64,000 nucleotides of DNA from Alkalibacter saccharofermentans DSM 14828 (GTDB lineage: Bacteria; Bacillota; Clostridia; Eubacteriales; Alkalibacteraceae), in contig NZ_FQTU01000007.1 in assembly GCF_900128885.1 (NCBI RefSeq), forward strand, positions 1 to 64,000, given 5' to 3'. The notes under the pieces were generated by a model. That model worked only from the letters and a program-made list of their open reading frames with translations. It searched no databases and was not told where the DNA came from. Below, one piece after another: positions 25,038-32,826 of this stretch (position 1 is the stretch's first letter; the number at the start of each line of letters is the position of its first letter). The position numbers and the translations under genes are program-made.

Positions 25038-25904
25038 ATGGATATGAATATTCAAAAATACATGGCCTTTATTAAAACAGTGGAATACGGTAGCTTCACA
25101 AAAGCAGCTGAGGCATTATCTTATTCTCAATCTGGTATAAGCCGAATGATTAATGATTTAGAAAAAGAATGGGAAATTTCTTTATTGGAGAGGAACCGGA
25201 CAGGAGTGCGATTGACTTCAGACGGTCTTAAGATTTTGCCCTATGCAAAAAGCGTATATGAAGAATATCAAAAGTTACATATGCAGGTGGATGAATTGAA
25301 CGGTCTGCAATCAGGACTTATACGTATTGGTACTTTTTCCAGTGTAGCCACCCATTGGCTTCCGAATATCATTAAGGAGTTCCAAAAAGACTATCCCAAT
25401 ATTGATTATGAATTACTTCTTGGCGACTATACAGAAATTGAGGCGTGGATTCAGGAAGGTCGTGTTGACTGTGGCTTTCTAAGATTACCAACGCACCCAG
25501 ACATGGAGACGATATTTTTAGAACAGGATGCACTACTTGTAATTTTACCAGAAAACCATCCATTGGTAGAGTGTGACAAATTCCCGGTGTCCTCACTTAG
25601 TGATTATCCGTTTATGTTACTGGAAAAAGGAGCGAAAGCTGAAATTTCTGAAATATTTGAGAGAAACGGATTAATTCCTAGAGCTCATTTTACGACTTGG
25701 GATGATTATGCAATTATGTCAATGGTGGAAAGCGGACTCGGAATCAGCATATTGCCTCAGCTAATACTTAAACGGATACCATACAGAATCATTGCTAAAG
25801 AACTAGATGTACCAGCCTACCGAAGTATTGGACTTGCTTTAAAAGATAAAAAGACCGCATCATTGGCTGTAAAGAAATTCATGGACTATCTTCAATATAG
25901 ATAA
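25038..25904 (+). CDS. LysR-family transcriptional regulator
   Basis: This 288-residue protein has the LysR winged helix at residues 1-60 (MNIQKYMAFIKTVEYGSFTK, then AAEALSYSQSGISRMINDLE) and a periplasmic-binding-protein-like effector domain (SGLIRIGTFSSVATHWLPNI onward). Length is typical. The ATG chosen has AAGAGGTG seven bases upstream; a GTG nine bases earlier overlaps that site. Being divergent from the EamA exporter gene, it probably activates that gene in response to the exported compound. Confidence 0.9.
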   Translation: MDMNIQKYMAFIKTVEYGSFTKAAEALSYSQSGISRMINDLEKEWEISLLERNRTGVRLTSDGLKILPYAKSVYEEYQKLHMQVDELNGLQSGLIRIGTFSSVATHWLPNIIKEFQKDYPNIDYELLLGDYTEIEAWIQEGRVDCGFLRLPTHPDMETIFLEQDALLVILPENHPLVECDKFPVSSLSDYPFMLLEKGAKAEISEIFERNGLIPRAHFTTWDDYAIMSMVESGLGISILPQLILKRIPYRIIAKELDVPAYRSIGLALKDKKTASLAVKKFMDYLQYR

Positions 25905-25973
25905 AGTCGAGGCGTCTTGGAAAGTTGGTCTACTTTTAAGGTGTAACAATCATTCGTTCTTGATTCTGAAATA

Positions 25974-25992
25974 GCCCCATTTAAAATGGGGC
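25974..25992. terminator. Possible terminator after lysR
   Basis: GCCCCATTT and AAATGGGGC form a compact nine-base inverted repeat. The following bases (ATATATTT) are only moderately T-rich, so termination efficiency is uncertain. Confidence 0.45.
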
Positions 25993-26016
25993 ATATATTT
26001 CTGCAACAACTTTGCA

Positions 26017-26093
26017 GTTCATGCATAGTCTGCCTATGGAAATGAGCTCGCGAAATTTGATTGGATGCAGACCGCTATGGAGACAGTATAGCG
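26017..26093. repeat. Dispersed ~80-bp repeat, copy B
   Basis: Related to 5678-5757 (shared TTCATGCAYAGTCTGCC and TTTGATTGGRTGCAGACC). In this copy the right end can fold through CGCTAT/ATAGCG. It ends at the stop codon of the leftward HAD gene. Confidence 0.5.
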
Positions 26094-26096
26094 TTT

Positions 26097-26912
26097 TTAG
26101 ATAATTTTTAGTTTTTTTAAAATTTTAGCAACACCGGCATTGTCGTTTGAATCAGTCGTATAGTGAGTGATTGATTTTATATCGTCAGGAGAATTTTCCA
26201 TGGAAACAGATAAGCCGGAGACTTCAAACATAGGAATATCATTATCGCTGTCCCCTATTGCAATTATCTCTTCGCACCCTAAACCGTAATGGTTAGCTAT
26301 AAGAGAAAGGCCTGAACCTTTGTTTGCATATGGGCTAACGATTTCGATGCACAAATAATTTGCCCGCACTATGCACATTAAATCATGGTCTAGTTTAGGC
26401 CAAATTTTTGATAGGACATCATTTCCGGTTTCGTATAGCTCCATCTTCAGTACAGATGAAGATTCTAGTTTGTTTTCTATTTCATGGATATCACTAAAAG
26501 TACTTTTTGATAAGATGTTTTTGTACATTATCATTTTATTATCGGAATAATAGTTATAATAAAATTGATCATTATTAAAATAATAAATATTATCGTCAGT
26601 TACAATTCCATAATTTGCCCCATTCGCTTGGCATAAATCAGCGTACTTTATTATTAAATCCTTATTCATGGCATGTTTTTTGATGACATTGGAGTACTTC
26701 ATTATAGCACCCATGCAACAGACATAATCATTATCTAGATTTATTGCAGCAGAATAAGCCATGGCAGATTCTAGGACTCTTCCGGTGGCAAAAACTATTT
26801 TATATCCATTGTTTTTTGCAGCGTGAAGAGCTTCAATGTTTTCATCTGAAATTAATTGATTATTATCAAGCAAAGTACCATCCATGTCTATTGCTATCAT
26901 TTTATATTTCAT
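26097..26912 (-). CDS. HAD-superfamily Cof-type phosphatase
   Basis: This 271-residue cytoplasmic hydrolase of the Cof/YidA subgroup (HAD IIB) has motif 1 DMDGTLLDNNQ with the nucleophilic and acid aspartates, motif 2 VFATGR, a C2-type cap domain, and motif 4 IAIGDSDNDIPMF. The KGSGLSLIANHYGL segment carries the motif 3 lysine environment. Such enzymes dephosphorylate sugar phosphates, nucleotides or cofactors, and substrate cannot be predicted. AAGGAGG lies about 14 bases before the ATG, unusually far. No operon partner. Confidence 0.88.
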   Translation of the reverse strand: MKYKMIAIDMDGTLLDNNQLISDENIEALHAAKNNGYKIVFATGRVLESAMAYSAAINLDNDYVCCMGAIMKYSNVIKKHAMNKDLIIKYADLCQANGANYGIVTDDNIYYFNNDQFYYNYYSDNKMIMYKNILSKSTFSDIHEIENKLESSSVLKMELYETGNDVLSKIWPKLDHDLMCIVRANYLCIEIVSPYANKGSGLSLIANHYGLGCEEIIAIGDSDNDIPMFEVSGLSVSMENSPDDIKSITHYTTDSNDNAGVAKILKKLKII

Positions 26913-27651
26913 AGTTTATACTTATGCCTCCTTTTTTATCTAGACTTAATCTACCATTTCCATTATATCATAAGAAGCTTACTGCAGAGGACCTGCTTTA
27001 CTAGTGCACTTTAGAAAAACTAATCCACCAAAATCCATCATTTCCAGAAAAGCGAGGAATCTCAGGAATTACGTTGTTTTGTAAGCGTGTGTGCAGATGA
27101 CGAATTTAGATGTTTGTCTTTGACCCAAGGGTATTTGCGAGATTTTAATATAAACGACTGATTGGGCAGGCTCCGGCTTCCAAGTTCAATGTTCTGAGTC
27201 GGCTTTTTAATATAACCTGGGTTTATATTGATAAACACGGGGTGATATCTTATAATTTGCATTAAGAGTATTTATGCAAGTAACTAGCAACCGCGAGTGC
27301 ATATTCGAGGTTTTTTTGATATATGGATGAAAGGCTAAAGTTCAGTTAACTTTAACAATTTAACACAAGAATTTTTTCATATTTTTGTATGAAGGGAATC
27401 AATTTGTTTATAACCATGGATGCTTTGCTACGGAGCAGAGTGTGAGAACTAATCAAAGCATAGGAATTATTTTTGACGCAGAGGCAGATATTGAATTCGA
27501 GATAAGCTTGGCGTGATGAAGATTGGTACGTATTGTCAATTATCTGAAAGAGAGAATACTGCTTCAAAACGCACCTTTATTTAAAAAAATATGGCGTGCG
27601 GTTATTAGAAACAGCTGAATATTTTGGATCTTTTTGGGAGGTCGATTATCG
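26913..27651. other. Long spacer with coding relics
   Basis: About 740 bases lacking a complete gene. At 27382-27516 a plus-strand frame reads YEGNQFVYNHGCFATEQSVR and then GIIFDAEADIEFEISLA to a stop, which looks like a genuine protein fragment without a start. Near 27085-27175 another reads CADDEFRCLSLTQGYLRDFN. I cannot assign either. Confidence 0.4.
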
Positions 27652-29550
27652 ATGTTAAGAAAATATTGTGTATTGTTCTTAAGTATTGTTTTGATTTTTT
27701 CTTGGTCTGAAAGCACGTTGGCAAATGATGGAGGGAAAACACCTTCAGGGATACCCATTATAGAATTAGAGGAATTTATTGATGATTACATGTCTGAATA
27801 TATTGGCAAAACATCACCAGGAGCAGCGGTGGTACTAGTCAAAGATGGTGAAATCATCTTCTCCAAGGGGTATGGTTATGCCAATATAGAAAGTGGAATC
27901 TTAGTAGATCCAAGAGATACAGTCTTTGAATATGGCTCTGTAAGCAAGCTCTTTGTTTATACCACGATGATGCGACTTTCAGAAGAAGGAAAAATCGATC
28001 TTCAAGCAGACATACGAGATTATTTGCCCGCAGATTTCCTGAAAAAAATAAAATATGATGAGCCTATTACTATGATAAATATTATGAACCACACCACAGG
28101 CTTTGAAGATTTTTTATTTGACGTCGTATTGCTAAATTCAAATAAAAATCGGCCAACTATGGAGCAGACTTTAAGAAAATCACAACCTATGCAAGTTTAT
28201 AGACCCGGAAAAATAAGCGCTTATTCAAATTATGCCGTGGGCCTGGCAGCATACATAGCGGAGCAAATTATTGGGCAGGATTTTTACCAATATCTTATGG
28301 AGACAATATTCCTCACTTTGGACATGGACCAAACTTCTGCCCATCCAACTCTCGAAGACAGGGATATTCTCTTGGAAAGCAAAGCAAATGGCTACTATAG
28401 AAAGGGAAATGGGGTATTTGTGCCAGGGCATTGGAGCTATATCCCCATTTATCCTGTGGGCTCAGTAAATGGGACCGCTGAGGATCTGGCGCGGTTTGCC
28501 ATAGCATTAATGCCGGCAGGAGGACAAAAGAGCCCATTGTTTAATAAAAGGGCGACATTGGATAGTATGCTTTCACAAAGCCACGCCATGGGGCCTCAGC
28601 TCACAGGATTCGCCTACGGTTTTATTGAGTGGGACGGTGAAAAAAGGGGTGTTGGACATGGGGGAAATACCGCTGCCTTTTCTTCGCAAATTAATATAGT
28701 GCCTGAGGAACGCTTCGGAGTGGTAATACTAACTAATGTAAATAGCGAAATGGATATTACCTCGGGATTGACTGAAGAGCTTATTGGTAAACGCATTAAA
28801 AGCTTGCCCGTAGGCGGGGATGATCTGCCTGATGTCAAAGAAGTGGAAGGTACATATATAGCGGCTCGCAGGATGCATAATGGGTTTTTAGAGATTTATG
28901 GTTATCTTAACTTGCTGAAAGTCGAAGCGTTGGAGCCAAATAAAATTCAGCTGAGTATGGCTGGCCAAACATCTACACTGGTACAAACCAGGCCTTATGT
29001 GTTTGAGCGTACAGAGTCACAAGGTGCAATATTCGATTATCATTTTAGGACGATATACTTTGAAGCAGCAAATGGTAAAGTGCAACGATTGTCGGGAGAC
29101 TTTTTGCCTTTGCCGGGAGGGCGTACAATGCCATGGTTGCTGACCTTTTTAGCTGTTGCAGTGATCAGCACATCATACTTTGTTATTGCCCCTATAGCGC
29201 TGCTTGTAAGGAGGCTTTGGCAAAAAAAGAGAGGGTTTAAGTATGACGAGACGTCTAAGATTGTCACATTTATGATGTTGTGCGGTACAGGGTTGATTAT
29301 AAACAATGCTCTACTGGCAATGCGCATGTTATACAACAACTACCGTTCATTTTCCGAGATGCGTATTCATATTTTACTTAACAATTCTTTGGTGGCGTCG
29401 ACTGCATTGCTGCTGATACTATTAGTGAGAAGATGGCAGGCTTTAGGGCTTTCAAAAGCTCAAAAAGTATTGCTGTTGGTTACAGTCGGTATATTGGTTG
29501 CTTTAATTGCAGTTCTTATCAACTGGCAATTTCTTAAGATGTTTATTTAG
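27652..29550 (+). CDS. Exported serine hydrolase, class C beta-lactamase/PBP fold, with membrane C-terminus
   Basis: This 632-residue protein has a signal peptide of about 24 residues (MLRKYCVLFLSIVLIFSWSE), then a beta-lactamase/transpeptidase-like domain to about residue 390. The catalytic SVSK (SxxK) is in YGSVSKLFVYT, the YSN triad element in AYSNYAVGL, and GHGGNT stands for the KTG-type motif. A beta-rich linker and four to five membrane helices (PWLLTFLAVAVISTS onward) follow. This layout is known in Firmicutes FmtA/PbpE-like and esterase-like proteins. It probably acts on cell-wall peptides or D-amino-acid esters outside the cell. GGGAGGT lies nine bases before the chosen ATG. Confidence 0.87.
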   Translation: MLRKYCVLFLSIVLIFSWSESTLANDGGKTPSGIPIIELEEFIDDYMSEYIGKTSPGAAVVLVKDGEIIFSKGYGYANIESGILVDPRDTVFEYGSVSKLFVYTTMMRLSEEGKIDLQADIRDYLPADFLKKIKYDEPITMINIMNHTTGFEDFLFDVVLLNSNKNRPTMEQTLRKSQPMQVYRPGKISAYSNYAVGLAAYIAEQIIGQDFYQYLMETIFLTLDMDQTSAHPTLEDRDILLESKANGYYRKGNGVFVPGHWSYIPIYPVGSVNGTAEDLARFAIALMPAGGQKSPLFNKRATLDSMLSQSHAMGPQLTGFAYGFIEWDGEKRGVGHGGNTAAFSSQINIVPEERFGVVILTNVNSEMDITSGLTEELIGKRIKSLPVGGDDLPDVKEVEGTYIAARRMHNGFLEIYGYLNLLKVEALEPNKIQLSMAGQTSTLVQTRPYVFERTESQGAIFDYHFRTIYFEAANGKVQRLSGDFLPLPGGRTMPWLLTFLAVAVISTSYFVIAPIALLVRRLWQKKRGFKYDETSKIVTFMMLCGTGLIINNALLAMRMLYNNYRSFSEMRIHILLNNSLVASTALLLILLVRRWQALGLSKAQKVLLLVTVGILVALIAVLINWQFLKMFI

Positions 29551-30112
29551 CATTTAGAGACGTTGGCTTGCTCTTATCCTAAATAACAGCACTAAGTTTA
29601 CCGAAAGGCTGAAAAGTATCAATATTGATGATAAAATATATCACAATGACTAGTGTGTATAGCAAATCCAATACGCAGAATATTATAATTTGTTGAATTG
29701 TATAATGTGTTCATATTTTTAGTGTTAGCCAAATACTGCCTTGTTTTAGAAATGAAGAACCTCAAGATTGTATAATGGATTGAAGGTGGAGGTTGCTTTC
29801 ATTTCATCAAAAATGCAGGGGAAAATGCGTAGCAGAGATGAATGACTGTATTTCAGAAGTTAGAGCAGTTACCGTAGGTGTGAGAGTTAATTTGTATGTT
29901 TGTAGGCTGACTTGATTAAGCAATTATTTTTATGGATATAAACTGTTTATCGGATAAATGAATCAGCATCAGTAAACGCTTCGATAACAAAGAAGAGGAG
30001 CATATTGTCGTTGAAGCGGATTTTAAAAATTATGACTGGGAAAACTATAATTGCGATTGACGGATTGCATTTGTATGATAGTGGTTTTAGAATTCGTGAA
30101 GGAGGGTCAGGA
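29551..30112. other. Spacer before the metallophosphoesterase gene
   Basis: Mostly AT-rich DNA. The frame of the next gene stays open upstream to about 30005 (SLKRILKIMTGKTIIAIDGL), but that part lacks a ribosome site and may be leader or relic sequence. No other gene is supported. Confidence 0.4.
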
Positions 30113-30967
30113 TTGATAATAAAGAAGAAAAACAATGTAAGGATTATTGGCAATTTGATCGCAATAATAGCCTTTTTAGCCTGGGTTTTCTGGAGCAATC
30201 GAGCTATACAAATTACGACCTATAAGGTAAAAAGCCCAAGAATAAGTGATAATTTATCTGGTTTCACGATAGCCCATGTATCCGACTTGCATAACCAGAA
30301 GTTTGGATATGGACAACGAAACCTGATATCTAAAATAGCTATAGTCAAACCCCATATAATTGCAGTAACCGGGGATCTTGTGGATTCGAGAAGCACCGAT
30401 ATAGATATGGCTATGATATTTATAAAAGAGGCGGCAAAGGTAGCTCCGGTTTATTATGTAACAGGTAATCATGAAGCCCGAATTGAAGATTATGATGAGC
30501 TGAAGCAAAGGCTTGAAATTGCAGGAGCACATATTATGGATGGGCAGATCGAAGAGATTTTTCATAACGACGAGATTATATCCTTGATGGGAGTAGCAGA
30601 TCCATCTTTTACTGACATATCTGTTTATGTGGGAGAGGGTGAAACCGTTGCCAATGATATAAGAAGCATTTCTTATGATAAGGATTCTTACTCTATACTC
30701 TTATCTCATCGCCCGGAACTTTTTCAAGTGTATGTTTCAGCCGGACTGGATTTGGTTCTGGCAGGTCATGCACATGGAGGCCAATTCAGAATACCTTTTA
30801 TTGGAGGGGTTATAGCTCCGAATCAGGGTTACCTGCCTAAATACACTTCAGGAATTATAAAAGATGGAAAAACAAAAATGATAGTCAGTAGAGGAATGGG
30901 TAGCAGCATAATTCCCATGCGCATCAACAATAGACCTGAGCTGGTGGTTGTGAGACTAAGTAATTGA
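30113..30967 (+). CDS. Membrane-anchored metallophosphoesterase (YaeI/YkuE-like)
   Basis: This 284-residue protein has one N-terminal membrane helix (IIGNLIAIIAFLAWVFW) followed by a calcineurin-like phosphoesterase domain. Metal-binding motifs in order are HVSDLHNQKFG (DxH), TGDLVDSR (GDxxD), TGNHEAR (GNHE), LSHRPE and AGHAHGGQF (GHxH). YaeI-type enzymes hydrolyse membrane-associated phosphoesters such as lipid A or UDP-sugar lipids. The precise substrate is unknown. The TTG start has AAGGAGGG eight bases upstream; the open frame extends further but without a start signal. Confidence 0.85.
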   Translation: MIIKKKNNVRIIGNLIAIIAFLAWVFWSNRAIQITTYKVKSPRISDNLSGFTIAHVSDLHNQKFGYGQRNLISKIAIVKPHIIAVTGDLVDSRSTDIDMAMIFIKEAAKVAPVYYVTGNHEARIEDYDELKQRLEIAGAHIMDGQIEEIFHNDEIISLMGVADPSFTDISVYVGEGETVANDIRSISYDKDSYSILLSHRPELFQVYVSAGLDLVLAGHAHGGQFRIPFIGGVIAPNQGYLPKYTSGIIKDGKTKMIVSRGMGSSIIPMRINNRPELVVVRLSN

Positions 30968-31043
30968 TAATCAGAAATAGCGGTCTGTTTTTGTGACCAT
31001 GACTTTCACCACTAAGATTGTAAAAGCCCAAGGAGCTGATTAA

Positions 31044-31445
31044 ATGGAAATAAGAAAATATATAAAAGAGCAGGATGAAGAGAGATTGATGAGGTTGATT
31101 GCTAGCGAGGGTGAAGAGTGGGAGTGTTATACTGGGGAGGATGTTGCAGAAAAGTATAGAAAGGCTTTGAATGCTTCGATAACTTACGTTGCATACCAAG
31201 AGGGTATTTTATGTGGATATTCAAGATCCATAGATGACTGTGGGTTCTACATATACGTCTGCGATCTATTGGTAGACAGAAATCACAGAGGCAAGAATAT
31301 TGGGCGAAAGCTGATGGAGAGCATTTACTTGGATTATCCAGACAAGATAGTTTATGTTATGTCGGATGTGGACGGATACTACGAAAAACAGGGTTATAGG
31401 CGTGAAGGATCCATATTTGAAGTAAGGAAAAGGCCAATCGAATAA
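31044..31445 (+). CDS. GNAT-family N-acetyltransferase
   Basis: This 133-residue acetyltransferase contains the acetyl-CoA pyrophosphate loop DRNHRGKNIGRKLM (R/Q-x-x-G-x-G/A) at about residues 76-90, preceded by the strand YVCDLLV. Length is typical. Substrate unknown. AAGGAG precedes the ATG. It starts a close-packed rightward group: the toroid protein gene begins 24 bases after it, then DUF3795, a molybdopterin oxidoreductase and a flavoprotein, with gaps under 50 bases, so it may be the first gene of that operon. Confidence 0.85.
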   Translation: MEIRKYIKEQDEERLMRLIASEGEEWECYTGEDVAEKYRKALNASITYVAYQEGILCGYSRSIDDCGFYIYVCDLLVDRNHRGKNIGRKLMESIYLDYPDKIVYVMSDVDGYYEKQGYRREGSIFEVRKRPIE

Positions 31446-31468
31446 GTCGAGTTTGGAGGCAAGAAAAG

Positions 31469-32299
31469 ATGGTTGTTCAGCGCCAATATAATTCTGACAT
31501 CGAAGGAATAATTTCAAAGAGATACCATAACGGATGGGATTATTGGACTACCCCTGATAAAAGGTTGGGAAAAGGCGGAACGTTTTCCACTCTGTCAAGC
31601 GCTTTGCTGCTCCGGGAGCTTGGAGTTAAGTCATCTGATGATATTCTGCTGGATGTTGCGGAGCTTATTTTTAGCTGCCTGCGGGAAGACGGAAGGTTTA
31701 AACTTTCCCCAAAGGGAGCGATATATCCTTGCCACACAATAAATGCTTTGAACGTCTTGTGCAATTTAGGGTATGCAGGTGACGAGAGGCTGGAAAAATC
31801 ATTCAATCACCTGATGGATATTCAACACAGCGATGGAGGATGGAGGTGCAAAAAATTCAGTTACGGGAAAGGCCCCGAAACCGATTATTCAAATCCGGGT
31901 CCTACTCTGACAGCTTTAAACGCATTTCGATTTACAAGGCATCTTAACCGAAATTCAGATTTAGATAAAGCAGTGGGATTTCTGCTTGATCACTGGACTG
32001 TTCGACTGCCCATAGGTCCTTGCCATTACGGGATAGGAACTCTTTTTATGCAAGTGGAGTATCCCTTTGAAACATACAACCTGTTTTATTATGTATATGT
32101 CCTTTCTTATTATGATAGAGCCAAAGAAGATACAAGGTTTATAGAGGCACTGAACATCTTGGAATCAAAGGTGCAAGATGGGAAAATTGTTGTAGAGCGA
32201 GTAAATCCCAAGTTGGCAACGTTCTCGTTTTGTAAAAAAGGAGAGCCAAGTGATTTAGGGACACGGCACTATCTAGAGATAAAACGAAACCTGCGTTGA
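31469..32299 (+). CDS. Prenyltransferase/squalene-cyclase-like toroid protein
   Basis: This 276-residue soluble protein has repeats of the alpha-alpha toroid type found in terpenoid cyclases, prenyltransferases and related proteins. Diagnostic stretches are QHSDGGWRCKKFSYG (a QW-like motif), NPGPTLTALNAFRFTRH and CLREDGRFKLSPKG. It is shorter than a true squalene cyclase, lacks a DxDD acid motif, and probably forms a single toroid of unknown function. GGAGG precedes the ATG. It is embedded between a GNAT gene and a DUF3795 gene with 23 and 44 base gaps. Confidence 0.7.
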   Translation: MVVQRQYNSDIEGIISKRYHNGWDYWTTPDKRLGKGGTFSTLSSALLLRELGVKSSDDILLDVAELIFSCLREDGRFKLSPKGAIYPCHTINALNVLCNLGYAGDERLEKSFNHLMDIQHSDGGWRCKKFSYGKGPETDYSNPGPTLTALNAFRFTRHLNRNSDLDKAVGFLLDHWTVRLPIGPCHYGIGTLFMQVEYPFETYNLFYYVYVLSYYDRAKEDTRFIEALNILESKVQDGKIVVERVNPKLATFSFCKKGEPSDLGTRHYLEIKRNLR

Positions 32300-32343
32300 C
32301 ATAAATATGATGAAGTCGGGTCATTATAGAGGAGGATCGAATT

Positions 32344-32799
32344 ATGAAAAAAGACCTTATAGCGCCATGTGGAATGAACTGCAGGCTATGCATAAGCTTT
32401 CAGGCGATGACGTTGGAACTTAAAAAGAAGGGATTCAATAGAAAATACTGCCGGGGCTGCATACCCAGAGGTGAAAACTGCACGCATATGGGTGACTCCT
32501 GCGAGCTTTTAAGGACAGGGGCGGTGAGGTTCTGCTATAAATGCGATAAATTCCCGTGCAAACGACTAAAGGCTTTAGATAAAAGGTATCGAACTAAATA
32601 TCATATGAGCATGATTGAAAACCTTCAATACATTAAAGAAAATGGAATGGATGCTTTTTTGAAGAGACAAGAAGAAATATGGAAATGTCAAAGATGCGGT
32701 GGTGCTATATGCTGCCACAACGGGCTCTGTTTGTCCTGTGATTTGAAAAAACTACAGCAAAACAAAAGGTATCGCTGGGGAGAAGTTGAGGTCAGATAA
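32344..32799 (+). CDS. DUF3795 cysteine-rich protein
   Basis: This 151-residue protein has more than a dozen cysteines. It starts MKKDLIAPCGMNCRLCISFQ, the hallmark of DUF3795, and ends with two zinc-ribbon-like motifs, CQRCGG and CLSCDL. Members are common in anaerobes and thought to bind metal or iron-sulfur clusters, with no proven role. GAGGAGG precedes the ATG. A molybdopterin oxidoreductase gene follows 27 bases later, so co-transcription is likely. Confidence 0.8.
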   Translation: MKKDLIAPCGMNCRLCISFQAMTLELKKKGFNRKYCRGCIPRGENCTHMGDSCELLRTGAVRFCYKCDKFPCKRLKALDKRYRTKYHMSMIENLQYIKENGMDAFLKRQEEIWKCQRCGGAICCHNGLCLSCDLKKLQQNKRYRWGEVEVR

Positions 32800-32826
32800 A
32801 TATAAAACGGAATCGGAGATATAAAC

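Noticed and set aside
29780..29925. Short cysteine-containing plus-strand frame (about 29810-29915)
   Set aside because: It has no start codon with a ribosome site and no recognisable family. It is too short to separate from chance.
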